A stretch of 64,000 nucleotides of DNA from Sipunculus nudus (GCA_026874595.1 CM049312.1:25227956-25291955); one strand, 5' to 3'. Positions 27,423 through 37,265 are shown, numbered from the stretch's first letter. Notes: a model not told the origin generated them from the sequence alone. Program-made: numbers and translations.

Positions 27423-28574
27423 ATTTTGATTCCCCAAGCTGAGGAAAAACATTTCCGTGTGCAACCCGTTTTCAAAATGTATCGCCAACTTCGGTTCGTA
27501 CATAGGATTTTGCTGATTGACGGTGGTTCGGAAACGTAGTTTGGCTTTGGCGTCCAAATGATCGAGTATCAGCTGCATGGAGTTGACGTGTTGCACAGTA
27601 TCTGCCTTTACCTTACGGCTGAGATCATGCGAACACGAAAAATATGCAAACCGCATATCAGTCGCCCGCATGCCCGCCGCCAGCGTGACCTGTGTGATGT
27701 ATGTTTTGCCCATGCGCCTGGGAACGAGGGCCACGCATATATTTGACGTCCGGCTTTCGGTCATAACACGCCGGCTGTATCCTCCCGCTATGAAAAATCG
27801 TTTGATGATCCGCTGCAACATGTGGTTGTGCTCCGGCGCACGCGCTGCGGCAGAAAAGGCGACGATATGCATAACCATGAGACCCTGAAACGGTTCAAGA
27901 ACGATGTCTTTGTATTTAAAAAACAAATGTAACAAACTAAGCCAGTTGAGCACCGCTCGCGTTTCAGTGTTCTGCCACACGCTTTCATCCAAAGCCAGCC
28001 TGTCTGAGGGAGACACTGGTCGCAACCGTGAAGAAATCCCGGTCACAGAGTGTTTCATCCAGTCGTGCAATTCAAACAGGGTCATGGGTATCTGTGAAGC
28101 CAGGGGAATGCAGACGTGCGCATGGTTCTGGCGAACTCCCGCTTCTGTGTTGAGCCATATGTCAGTGAAACTGCGTGATGACGGACTACGGTTATGCGAG
28201 TCAAACTCCTTGTACAAGTCGTCCGCTTTGCCATTTTGAAGCAGTTCGGCATTGCCCTGTAACCGGCAAACACCCGACCTCCAGAACAGGTAATCGTCGA
28301 ACACATCATCCACCACCCAAGAGAACAGTGGGTGTCTCAAAGTGCAGTCAGGGACGTCACGCACTAAAGGGTGTTGGTTGACCTGCCATTCCCTGGGGCG
28401 GTATGCAGTGACAGGGTAAACCCGTGGCGCGGTGTTCCACGCTTCACTCTCGCGATCATTATGTGTGATGTCACGATTGCTGCCGCGAACAGCCGTCTGC
28501 CCTTCTGTCTTCTGTGATTTTTTCCGATTTTGAACAGACCCGTAGGTTTGTCCGGTTATGCCCCTGACATCCAT
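27423..28574 (-). CDS. Terminase ATPase/nuclease subunit, exon 1
   Basis: This exon starts at an ATG and encodes 384 residues of the large terminase subunit. The Walker A motif is VPRRMGKT (residues 284-291), the deviant Arg-rich form typical of herpesvirus and tailed-phage terminases. Next come an adenine-binding type stretch and a FAYFSCS strand. The open frame runs on past the donor to a stop at 27354, but Walker B lies in the exon at 21617-20325, so splicing is needed for a working motor (814 residues in all). The donor AAT|GTAAGT at 27423/27422 is near perfect and phase 0. The N-terminal 60 residues are basic and unlike other terminases. Confidence 0.92.
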
Positions 28575-28960
28575 GAGGACGCATCAACGTTGAATATACA
28601 ATGACAGGTTATGTGTCAGTCCAATCCATGTTACATATATATCAAATAAACGTGTACACGGGTATACCATCACAAGGTCAGTTCACCGTGTAAGAAAACG
28701 GCCATACGCGACAGACAGTCTGAACTATACGCCTTTTCACCGGTGCAGTCGCACCTATTACAAAGCGCACGTGCGGTGCACTGACCTGGTTTTCTCCGTG
28801 TCTCATAAATTATCAGGGTTTACGTCAGACCTGTTTTTTTGTGCCTGAACACTCGCCGCCGTCTAGACAAAACAGGCATGTCACGGCACGTTCCCAAGGC
28901 CGACGTGCCGCAGCCCCCCCCCCCCATACATACGAGTAGTTTCGTTGCGCAACAACAACA

Positions 28961-28983
28961 CACGTGCACATGATGGTCACGTG
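28961..28983. promoter_or_regulatory. Pair of E-boxes upstream of the first IAP gene
   Basis: Two CACGTG cores 17 bases apart (28961-28966, and TCACGTGCAC at 28978-28983), about 170 bases upstream of the TATA box at 29150. Confidence 0.4.
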
Positions 28984-29149
28984 CACACTAGAGTGCCCTA
29001 TCACTTTCGAATGCAAGTGGCAACCTGTTTGGGACACTGACCTTGGAAACGTGTCATGCCTGAACATGTTTTTGTCAAACGGTCATTGACAGAAGAGGGT
29101 CGTGTGCAACGTCGCAGAAAAACGCTGATGTAACCACACGCACTGTCCA

Positions 29150-29157
29150 TATAAAGG
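29150..29157 (+). promoter_or_regulatory. TATA box for the first IAP gene
   Basis: TATAAAGG lies 75 bases before the ATG at 29232. Confidence 0.6.
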
Positions 29158-29231
29158 ATAGTACGTGACGAGGCAGCATTGAATGCACCAGACATTCTTG
29201 TAGACGTGTTGTTCCGAATTAAGTGATCGGG

Positions 29232-30119
29232 ATGGGTAAAGGAAACAGTAAATTCCGTTGGCAACAGCTGGCCGAAACGCCAGATGTGAAGGTCAAACGT
29301 ATGAAGAGCGAACTGTGCCGCAGGAAAACGTTTGAAAGTTGGCCAGGAAAAGATATGATCAAACCCCGCATGATGGCTGCTTCGGGGTTTTACTACGACG
29401 ACATTTCTGCCGTGATCAACTGCGCCTTTTGTGCAGCATCTTTCACTGAGTATCCCACAGGTTTCTGTCCTATGTGGTTCCATATGTTGTACTTTGGAAA
29501 CGCATGTCCCTTTATCAACGGGAAACCGACTGACAACATCCCGGCGCCAGACAGTCTTGATCCAACGTCATTTCACACTATGGAGGCTTTGGGAATACGC
29601 AAGCACAACCCTGTCGTACCCGCCATGGGAACACTTGAGGAGAGACTTGACTCGTTCAAACCGTTACACCGCCGCTGGCCAATAGGGACTGTGCCCCCAT
29701 CCGAGCAAATGGCTGAAGCAGGTTTTTTTCACCTAGGAGTAGGCGCACAGACCCGATGCTTCTGCTGCGGTAAGAAGTGCGGGGAGTTTGGACCAAACGA
29801 TGACCCATGGAAAGCACACGAAAGGTTTAGCCCAAAATGTCTGTTTGTTATCCGCTGTAAGCCACGATCAGTTGCCGACCAGCAAAGACGTCCCAGCCAC
29901 GGCGCACGACATGACACATTCGATGTCGGCGGTGAAACGTTCGGCCGTGCGGAAACAGGACGCACACTGTTGTGCACCGTCTGCTTAGAAAACGAAGTGG
30001 AGGTTATCTTTTTCCCCTGCAAACATATAATCGTCTGCAACCAGTGTGCTCTGTGTTTGCTCCACTGTCCCGTGTGCCGTGAACCTATATATGGCAGTGC
30101 AAACGTGTTCATCGCTTGA
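29232..30119 (+). CDS. IAP-like protein: two BIR domains and RING
   Basis: The 295-residue protein starts at an ATG, nine bases inside a GTG-opened frame. The first BIR (about residues 28-95) keeps C-x2-C...H-x7-C (CAFC ... WFH ... AC) but is divergent. The second (about 140-205) is canonical: CFCCGKKC, then DDPWKAHERFSPKC. A C3HC4 RING ends the protein (CTVCLENEVEVIFFPCKH, then CPVCREPI). BIR-RING proteins bind caspases or IAP-antagonist peptides and act as E3 ubiquitin ligases. Several BIR proteins are a known feature of ostreid and abalone herpesviruses. Blocking apoptosis is the likely role, inferred from the family. It is the first of three IAP genes in a row. Confidence 0.92.
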   Translation: MGKGNSKFRWQQLAETPDVKVKRMKSELCRRKTFESWPGKDMIKPRMMAASGFYYDDISAVINCAFCAASFTEYPTGFCPMWFHMLYFGNACPFINGKPTDNIPAPDSLDPTSFHTMEALGIRKHNPVVPAMGTLEERLDSFKPLHRRWPIGTVPPSEQMAEAGFFHLGVGAQTRCFCCGKKCGEFGPNDDPWKAHERFSPKCLFVIRCKPRSVADQQRRPSHGARHDTFDVGGETFGRAETGRTLLCTVCLENEVEVIFFPCKHIIVCNQCALCLLHCPVCREPIYGSANVFIA

Positions 30120-30744
30120 ACCTATCGAACCATGTGAATAGTACAGTGACCGTTAACTTTCACGAAATTAGGAATATACTAATATGTGTTAAGTGTTAAC
30201 ATATCAGTGTCATCATCATATGTACACCTCCGTATGTAAAACAAACCATACTCGCTCATACGAGTGTCAAGGACGTGATGTCTTTGTAAGAGGATATGAC
30301 TGCTAATCACGTACCGGATACCCTGCTACTTAAACGTGGTTTGTGGAAACAATGTATAAAACGTCGTTGGTCGTATGTTTCGGTTATGACGCACACCAGT
30401 AGGGAGTTTTTTTGGTGTTTACGTAGTTATTTGATATATGTGTTTGTGAGTCACGTTGCCCCTGCCATTAAACATGTTTTACAAAAAGTTGTTTGTGCGT
30501 GTTGTGGAATTTCCTATGTTTGACGTCATGTCTGCTTTCTTGCTATATAAGCTCAGCACTACAGAATGTTCAGCATAACCGCCGCGGACGTCGACTGTTC
30601 AGTTTCGGCATCATAAGTCAGCATCCTGTCATTAATAAACGGAGTGACTGTTATTTGGCACAGGGCTCTACAATTGATTCCATATGACTATCGTGCTGCT
30701 GAGCTCGTCTGGAACTTATATACACCACAGGTTGTCTGTCCAAT
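30120..30744. other. Intergenic region with a short transcription-unit-like element
   Basis: This 625-base gap has TATATAAG at 30544 and AATAAA at 30634, about 90 bases apart, with only a 16-codon ATG ORF between them. That TATA could instead give the next IAP gene a long leader. A 75-codon ATG ORF at 30296-30523 has a hydrophobic middle (SYLIYVFVSHVAPAI) and could be a small membrane protein, but nothing else supports it. Confidence 0.4.
30544..30551 (+). promoter_or_regulatory. TATA box upstream of the spliced IAP gene
   Basis: TATATAAG, about 195 bases before the ATG at 30745. A second weaker TTATATAC is at about 30716, too close to the ATG for a normal leader. Confidence 0.45.
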
Positions 30745-32832
30745 ATGGTAACTATATATAATAACTTGACGGGAGAGATTGTCAGTGACCGTGAACATTA
30801 CAGATATGAGATCAACCGGCTGGTGTCATACAAAACGTGGCCGAAAGGAAACCCAGCATTTCCGACAGCTCTGGCAAAAGTCGGGTTCTATTATACAGGG
30901 CGTGAAGATGAGGTAAAGTGCTTTGTTTGTGACATTCGTCTGAAACGTTGGGTGGAAACGGACCTCCCGTTGTCCGAACACGAGAGACACGCTCCTAGGT
31001 GCCAGTTCATTTTAGGAATCGACATTGGAAATGTTCCTATGGTCGCTGAAAATGAAGTGTTTTCGTTGGACAGAATACGCGAAGAAGAACGCAAGGTCAC
31101 ATTACTGAGACAGACTGCCTCTGAGACAACAGGTGGAGCAAGTGGTAGCGCTACATCTAACACAAACAATGTGCCCTTACCGTTTATATTCACCTTCTTT
31201 GGCAACACTGGAGCAAAATGTAAAGTGCCACAACTGAAGATTGCTGTGAAGGAAACTTTAACTTCATTGCAACCCAACAATGAAGGGCGTTCTCCACAGT
31301 CCCATGTTCAAGCTGCTGCTGGCCCGTCCAGCATGCCCGCTGCATTCAATACAGGTCAGGATAAACCTCGGGAAGCAGAAACGGGTAGGGAAAAACCTCG
31401 GGCTCTAACACCGTCAAATTCTACACCGGGCATGTCGACATTGAGCCAGGATATGCAGAACCTATCTTTGCAGAGAACCAGTGTCAGCACGTCCAATATT
31501 CCAGAGACCCCTGGGGTAAGTTAAATGTTTGCAATCACGTTATAGAGCTGATACATACATAGCGAAACTGTCAAATTGTTATACATTTGATCATAGATTA
31601 CAGCGCATGTAAAGGTTTGCGGGGTGTTTTGCTGTTGTGAGAAACGTATGGGTAACATGTGCGTTTAACTGAAACGGACATATGATCATGTGGACGTCAT
31701 TGCACGTTACGACAATAAAGTCTGTTCTGTTTTTCAGGCACCTGATGAGATGTGTGACGCGGCAAGCATCAGAACGATGATGCACCACGCGGCACATCCA
31801 CAATACGCTGACGTAGCGATCCGGTTCAGGTCATTCAGACTGTGGCAGGCGTCGTCAATTCAACCTGTCGCCAGACTCTGTCAAGCGGGCTTCTTTTACA
31901 TAGGCCAGGACGACCGTGTACGCTGTTTTATGTGCGGAGGTGGACTTTGTAATTGGGATGCAGATGATAATCCTTGGACCGAACACGCACGTTGGTTCCC
32001 CCGCTGTGAGTTCCTGAATGCATGCAGACACATACCGGAGGTCCAGAATGCCATCAACGGTATGATAGACCAGTCTGAACAGGCGGGTGAGAACCGTTCA
32101 CGAACTGATATTTCTGACGTTGTTGCTTCTTTTATGACTACACCAATGGTTAAAGAGGCACTTGAAATGGGCTTTACAAGGGATAGCATTAAGGGTGCTA
32201 TGCGACTAAAGGGACGGGCATGTGTTGACATCAATGAACTGATGGATGCTGTAAAAAAGTTTGAAGTGACTCAAAGCCGTTTTGAAAAAACAGTCACATA
32301 TGCAAACATTGCACATACAGAGATTGATTCGGAGGATGAAAACGAACCGGAAAATGCTTCTACCTCTGTTGCAGCCTCAGCGTGCAAGAACGGCGAGTGT
32401 GGAACAAGCCAGGGTGAGGAGGCAACAGGAACGAGCACCCAGAAAACAGAGAAATGTTCTGATAGCTCTAAGAAACGTAAGAAAAAGAAGACACAGAAGA
32501 AGAAGCAAAATAAGAAAAGCGAACAGGTCCCACAGCCGACACCTGGTAGCGCCGGGGAAACAGCAGATGACAAAGAAAGCGAAAAGGCCCCACAGCCGAC
32601 AGGTAGTAGCGCCGGGGAAACGGCTGATGACAAAGAACGCCGTGATACACTTTCCGCAGAAATACAGGCACTCCGCGACAAGACGAAGTGCAAAGTCTGT
32701 CTGACGAGCGAGGTTAACATCGTCTTCTTACCATGCAGCCATTTGGTCTGTTGCCTTGACTGTTCCCTGCAGCTGCAAAAATGTCCCATTTGTCGTGAAC
32801 TCATTAAAGCCACAGTGAAAACATTTATGTGA
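30745..32832 (+). CDS. Spliced IAP: BIR-BIR-UBA-RING
   Basis: The coding exons are 30745-31515 and 31738-32832 (621 residues). Exon 1 carries one BIR (CFVCDIRLKRW, then EHERHAPRC). Exon 2 carries a second BIR (CFMCGGGLCNWDADDNPWTEHARWFPRC), a UBA domain (MVKEALEMGFTRDSIKGAM, exon-2 residues about 135-175), a Lys-rich linker with a 20-residue duplication, and a C-terminal C3HC4 RING (CKVCLTSEVNIVFLPCSH). BIR-BIR-UBA-RING is the order of cellular cIAP/XIAP-type proteins, so this looks like a captured host gene that kept an intron. Exon 2 has an ATG at 31750 that could also start an unspliced short form. Ubiquitin ligase and anti-apoptotic activity are inferred from the family. Confidence 0.85.
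31516..31737 (+). other. IAP intron with internal poly(A) signal
   Basis: The donor is GGG|GTAAGT at 31515/31516 and the acceptor is TCTGTTCTGTTTTTCAG at 31721-31737. Both sides are phase 0. The intron has an in-frame TAA nine bases in and AATAAA at 31714-31719, just before the acceptor. TTTAACT near 31664 is a plausible branch site. Confidence 0.82.
31714..31719 (+). terminator. Intronic poly(A) signal
   Basis: AATAAA 18 bases before the 3' splice site. Use of it would give an mRNA for a BIR-only protein of 259 residues without UBA or RING. Confidence 0.4.
32521..32640. repeat. 60-bp tandem duplication in the IAP linker
   Basis: Two near-identical 60-bp copies (32521-32580 and 32581-32640) encode repeats of the SE(Q/K)(V/A)PQPT-GSAGETADDKE type between UBA and RING. 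It is in frame and lengthens the linker. Confidence 0.8.
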
Positions 32833-33149
32833 ATGACACACAAGGGTCATATGATGGTAAATAACGATTCGTGCGTATACTACACCGACACGCAGTGTGA
32901 AAAGAGGTACAATATTTGACTCTCCCCCTAAGTGTTGTTACTGCTACCGCTTCATTTCTGATACATACATATTTGCCATATACAGTTAGTGGTGTGTATG
33001 TATCATGTATAGCCCCCGTTACACCACGTAGATCGCTTAGCATAAAGGCACGTGGTCTGCCGTGTTGCACAACACATATTCCCCACGTCTTCCATATATA
33101 GCCGCGCTCCAGGGACTGCACTGCAGTCTGTACTCGACCATCCGTTAAC
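32833..33149. other. Intergenic region before the third IAP gene
   Basis: This 317-base gap has no supported gene. It holds a CACGTG core (33049-33054) and TATATAG (33095-33101), about 50 bases before the ATG at 33150. Confidence 0.45.
33095..33101 (+). promoter_or_regulatory. TATA box for the third IAP gene
   Basis: TATATAG about 50 bases before the ATG at 33150, with CACGTG 40 bases further upstream. Confidence 0.5.
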
Positions 33150-33737
33150 ATGTCTGACATATCTCTCTCCGTGCCCGCCATGAGAAAGGTAACAACGTTA
33201 ACTGAGGTTGTAGGACAGGAGGTATTACCCACCGTCTATTTAACTCAGCCTTCTATGCAACAGTACATAGATCGCCTGGCGTCGTTTTTACCGAACTGGC
33301 CTGTACGCGACATACAAAAGCCTGCCAGGCTGGCAGAAGCTGGCTTGTATTACACGGGCAGCGCAGACAAGGTTAAGTGTTTCCAATGCGGTGTCCTTCT
33401 TGACCAGTGGTTGCCAGAACACGACCCGTGGGTAGAGCATGCCAAACGGACACATGGATGCTCTTTCCTGGATGCACGCCTAAGCGTAACCTCGCATGAA
33501 AACGTCTTGGCGTCACCCAAAGCTACCGATCAACAAACAACACGTCAAACCCCAATACAAGACGAAGGACAAAACGAGGACAGGTGTTTGTGCAAGGTGT
33601 GTTTTGCAGAGGAAGTGAGTGTCGTCTTCTTGCCTTGTAATCACCTGCTGGTGTGCAACACATGCTCTGCTCAGCTTCAGGTTTGCCCCCAATGCAATGT
33701 GCGCGCATCAAACAAGATACGTATATATTTATGTTGA
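33150..33737 (+). CDS. Short IAP: one BIR and RING
   Basis: The 195-residue protein starts at an ATG. One canonical BIR lies at about residues 42-110 (CFQCGVLLDQWLPEHDPWVEH then HGC), and a C3HC4 RING at the C terminus (CKVCFAEEVSVVFLPCNH, then CPQC). The layout is like baculovirus IAPs but with a single BIR. Its BIR is closer in style to the second BIR of the spliced IAP than to the first gene, suggesting duplication within the cluster. It has its own TATA box and AATAAA (33867). Likely an E3 ligase and apoptosis inhibitor, by family. Confidence 0.92.
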   Translation: MSDISLSVPAMRKVTTLTEVVGQEVLPTVYLTQPSMQQYIDRLASFLPNWPVRDIQKPARLAEAGLYYTGSADKVKCFQCGVLLDQWLPEHDPWVEHAKRTHGCSFLDARLSVTSHENVLASPKATDQQTTRQTPIQDEGQNEDRCLCKVCFAEEVSVVFLPCNHLLVCNTCSAQLQVCPQCNVRASNKIRIYLC

Positions 33738-33866
33738 GTATCGACTAACACGTTGTTGTACTGGCGCGCGGACTTTATTTCCCACGGACTATGTGTATAA
33801 TCAGTCGTATATACTAAATCAGTTCGTATAACGGCCCCTGTGGACATTGTGTATTACTGTATATGA

Positions 33867-33872
33867 AATAAA
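33867..33872 (+). terminator. Poly(A) signal for the third IAP gene
   Basis: AATAAA about 130 bases after the stop at 33737. Confidence 0.6.
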
Positions 33873-33936
33873 AACAGGTTTATGTACAGCTCCGGTTACT
33901 CCGGGCGTGTATTTACTGCATGTTTGTTACATATCG

Positions 33937-33943
33937 TATAAAC
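33937..33943 (+). promoter_or_regulatory. TATA box for the 1088-residue gene
   Basis: TATAAAC about 50 bases before the ATG at 33990. It argues against the in-frame GTG at 33969. Confidence 0.5.
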
Positions 33944-33989
33944 CGTCGTATCCATAACCGTCTTTATTGTGTTTTTGTTGATATTTGTG

Positions 33990-36900
33990 ATGTACGTGAA
34001 GTGTTCGTATGAGTGTATCTGTCCAAATGCTCCTGGATATTTGAACGCAGTAAATGTAACGATGGATTGTCAGCATTTTGTCTTTTGCCGTAGGGTGTCA
34101 TGCAAGAACGAAGGTCTGGTGCCCTATGCACCTTCCGAATCATTGAAGCGTAAGCTCCAAGTGCGTGGCACGAATTTTAAAAAACGCGGCCGCAAACCAT
34201 GGGATCTTTGGGTTGAAAGGACGTCTGTTGACACTAGCCCTTGTGAAAATGGGTTCATCCTCGGGTTTGATCCTACGACATGGACTCCAGTGGCGATCAT
34301 ACACCTGTACACGGGTTTCTTGATGTATCGGGCAGATACCCAAAGTTTGTTTTGGAGGGGCTACATTTCCAATGACACAAAGGTGAACGGGTCGGTGTCA
34401 CTAGGTGCGCACTTGAGCCAACTGATCAAGTTACCAGACCCTTACTTGTTTCACACTGTGCATGCCGACTGGAAGGGCCTGACAAGGGCATTTCAAGGAA
34501 GACATATGCAACCGGGTTTCATGGATATGGGAGTTCGCCGATTCAACCAAGACGCGAATGCCATAGAGTCAGGGCTGGCCCCGTGCGACGCAGACAGTGC
34601 ATGGGGGAACTGCCGTTCATCTTTCATAGAGTCCCTACCGGTTGAATTCCAGGGTGATGGGGATATCTCAACAGCCCTCGATCTTCACAAAGCAGGTGAC
34701 CAATGGCGGGAAAATGAAGAACACTTAGTGCGGGATGCGGGGGCAGCTGTCCTGACGTACGAGACGGTTCATCTTTCAGGCAAACGTTACAGGCTGCTAC
34801 TAGCTGACCTACTGCCACAAAACGGGAAAAACCATAAATCGTGCAACGCGTCTGACAAACGCTGGCAAAATACTGCCGACCCGTCGGACGAAAGTCTACA
34901 CACGTGTGACTGTTACAGCTACCGTCTGAAGGATCACCCAGTTCTGTGGAAGGCCTTAACACCCACGTCTTACGCCCTCTGCGAACTGGATAATTTCGAA
35001 CTGGCTCCGGCCTGGGTATGCGTCTGGACAGCAGACAAACATCGGGAGGACAAAAGCGCCGTTGACACATCACGCAACTTGGACAACCTCTTGGGACGGG
35101 AGCGATTTGCGACCGTGCGGGCTAAATGCCACCAGTGGATGAACAAACTTCTGTGCTTGATCGCTGACGCCGCCAAAACAGGCGTACCATCCGAGGACAC
35201 GCAACTACGGCATTTAGAAAAAAGACAGAAACGAAATTTAAGTATTTGTTCACAACCGAGCCTACACGGCACAGAGAAATGGGTCGCGTCGACCTGTAGA
35301 CAGAAGAAACAAACAGAGTTACCACACCTTTCATGGTTGGACACAGCCTGGGCTGACAAAGCCGAAAAACTAAGTTTGACCACCTCGGAGCTTGCTGCGT
35401 ACAACTGTGAGCGGGTCGCCAGGTTGGTTGCAGTCCCTCGGGCACAGCTCCCGAAACTTACAGCAGACAGCAAAAGCCAATGTACAACGAAAGCATATGG
35501 GGTGGACCATCCGTCATTCGTTCAGAGTAAACCCGGCGTTACGTTCGAGGAATACGACAGCGACGTGGACGAAGACACATCACAACATGCTGCCACAGCA
35601 AAGGAGACTTTTTCCGGTGAGGCAACGTCGACAAGTACGTCTGCAAGTGACGACACAGCTTTGCCTGTAGAGAGGCCAAAAGAGGCTACCAGTGTGACCC
35701 CTGTGTGGTTGTGCGATATAATGGGGAAGGTCATGGCAGCGTACGTGTACATGTGTGTGAACTATGTGTCGAGATGCAGAGGGACGGGTGTCGCACGTTT
35801 GAAGTCTCACGTGAGGCAATCGATGCGTTTGCGGGAGCGGAGAAAGGATGAACCGCCTGATGCAGACGTTGTCCTGTTTAACCTGCTGTCCCCCGAGCTG
35901 CCACAACACCACGTATACATACGGCTTATGGGCGACATGTGCAAGGAGGACAAGATTGCCCTGAAGGTGTTGTTGACGGCTGCTGCTGACGTGGTGGGGT
36001 TCAGCGCTGCAGACTGTTTCGAGAATGGGTCGCTGTCCACCGATGATACCCCATACAGCAGAAAGAGGATCCAGGAGGGCGATGTTTACGTAGGCGCGGT
36101 ATGGCCACTGTCTGAACGAACCTGCGTCAGAGAAGAACCAGAACAAGCGTTCCGTTTGTTGCTGGAAAAATGCAGGGAGAAGTGGGACGATTCAGTGTCC
36201 CGACGGGATTCCCTGTGGTCATATATGCCGACAACGGATAACATGCTGTGGGATAAAGGATGCGAGCACGCCCGGATCCAGACATCGGCACAAGTGCGAC
36301 GCATGGCCGGGTGGCTGGGTCTGCACCTTTCAGGAAAGACGGCGATCTACCTGTTAGCGACATGCATACCCGACTGTATGGGTAATGCATGCGATCGAAC
36401 AAAAGCAGGAGGGGCTTCCCCGTTGGTCAACATGATAATGGAGGACATCGTCCTGAGCCAGGCGATGAAACCAAAGACGGCAAAGGAACAGGACCTCTTG
36501 GTGTCGGGCGACTGGTGGGACTGTGGGAAAACAGACCTCTGGACACAACGGTTGTCGCTTTTGAACATAGAGGATAAATGGAAGGCAAAGATCGCACGGC
36601 ATTTGAAACCGTTGGGAATATGGGTGCTGCATTTTGTGGAAAGGTTCATGCACGCCCACGTTACGAGTGGTTCAAGTTCAAATAACGTGGTGCACGCCCG
36701 TTTCCGGGCGGGCAGCTACTTGGCCACTACCCTGTTGTTGAAAGCCATCGGGCGGCTGTGCGGAATGTGCCGCATATTTTTGCGTCGGCTACCTGTCCCT
36801 CCGACGGACGCTAAGGAGGCGCCAACGCTTAGACAAAAACGGGTCAACTTTTTGCGCCGAAGGGCACAAAACATAAACAACATCTGCGTGCACATCGCAG

Positions 36901-37256
36901 AAAGGTTGCTTGACACAGGATCCGAATCAGATGAGCTGCGGGCACACATGCGCTGCATGATCACAAGAAAAGCACCATTATTCCTGTGGGATCCCTCCCG
37001 TCCAAACCTATCTGGATACCTGAAGCGTTGCATAAAGGATTCCTGCCCTGCAGTATCGACTGGACAGACCGAAAGATGGCTGAGGAGCATCACCCAATAT
37101 AAGGCGGTGGCCAGTGGTAACAGCCAGTCCGCCTTGTGGGATATACACACGTGCATCCACGGCACGCCGTTTACTGCACAAGACAGCGTGACAGATGTTC
37201 ACAGCTCTCCTGTTTGGAATGACTTTTGCGTTTGGATGAAAACGCACGTGTTTTAA
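33990..37256 (+). CDS. Hypothetical 1088-residue protein
   Basis: The longest reading opens with GTG at 33969; the ATG at 33990 fits the TATA box. The N terminus has several Cys (MYVKCSYECICPNAP) but no clear signal peptide. A low-complexity acidic/Ser/Thr linker (about residues 510-560) splits it into two large domains. The C-terminal domain is helical and basic, with LLLKAIGRLCGMCRIFLRRL. A P-loop-like string G-LHLS-GKT lies near residue 770, but I see no matching Walker B, so ATPase activity is not claimed. Its stop lies 9 bases before the next ATG, indicating a shared transcript run. The family is not recognised. Confidence 0.8.
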   Translation: MYVKCSYECICPNAPGYLNAVNVTMDCQHFVFCRRVSCKNEGLVPYAPSESLKRKLQVRGTNFKKRGRKPWDLWVERTSVDTSPCENGFILGFDPTTWTPVAIIHLYTGFLMYRADTQSLFWRGYISNDTKVNGSVSLGAHLSQLIKLPDPYLFHTVHADWKGLTRAFQGRHMQPGFMDMGVRRFNQDANAIESGLAPCDADSAWGNCRSSFIESLPVEFQGDGDISTALDLHKAGDQWRENEEHLVRDAGAAVLTYETVHLSGKRYRLLLADLLPQNGKNHKSCNASDKRWQNTADPSDESLHTCDCYSYRLKDHPVLWKALTPTSYALCELDNFELAPAWVCVWTADKHREDKSAVDTSRNLDNLLGRERFATVRAKCHQWMNKLLCLIADAAKTGVPSEDTQLRHLEKRQKRNLSICSQPSLHGTEKWVASTCRQKKQTELPHLSWLDTAWADKAEKLSLTTSELAAYNCERVARLVAVPRAQLPKLTADSKSQCTTKAYGVDHPSFVQSKPGVTFEEYDSDVDEDTSQHAATAKETFSGEATSTSTSASDDTALPVERPKEATSVTPVWLCDIMGKVMAAYVYMCVNYVSRCRGTGVARLKSHVRQSMRLRERRKDEPPDADVVLFNLLSPELPQHHVYIRLMGDMCKEDKIALKVLLTAAADVVGFSAADCFENGSLSTDDTPYSRKRIQEGDVYVGAVWPLSERTCVREEPEQAFRLLLEKCREKWDDSVSRRDSLWSYMPTTDNMLWDKGCEHARIQTSAQVRRMAGWLGLHLSGKTAIYLLATCIPDCMGNACDRTKAGGASPLVNMIMEDIVLSQAMKPKTAKEQDLLVSGDWWDCGKTDLWTQRLSLLNIEDKWKAKIARHLKPLGIWVLHFVERFMHAHVTSGSSSNNVVHARFRAGSYLATTLLLKAIGRLCGMCRIFLRRLPVPPTDAKEAPTLRQKRVNFLRRRAQNINNICVHIAERLLDTGSESDELRAHMRCMITRKAPLFLWDPSRPNLSGYLKRCIKDSCPAVSTGQTERWLRSITQYKAVASGNSQSALWDIHTCIHGTPFTAQDSVTDVHSSPVWNDFCVWMKTHVF

Positions 37257-37265
37257 AAATCACGA

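Larger units (their letters stand above)
28575..29231. other. Divergent promoter region
   Basis: This 657-base gap lies between terminase (minus) and the first IAP gene (plus). It holds a TATATAT tract near 28634, AATAAA at 28645, a 12-base C run (28914-28925), two CACGTG cores (28961-28966 and 28978-28983) and a TATAAAGG box at 29150. An 80-codon minus-strand ORF (28825-29067) is not supported by anything else. Confidence 0.5.

Noticed and set aside
30296..30523. 75-codon ATG ORF with a hydrophobic middle
   Set aside because: No TATA box, poly(A) signal or recognisable motif of its own; noted in the gap description only.
36300..36360. P-loop-like GLHLSGKT in the 1088-residue protein
   Set aside because: It fits the loose consensus, but there is no convincing Walker B or preceding beta strand, so no ATPase call is made.
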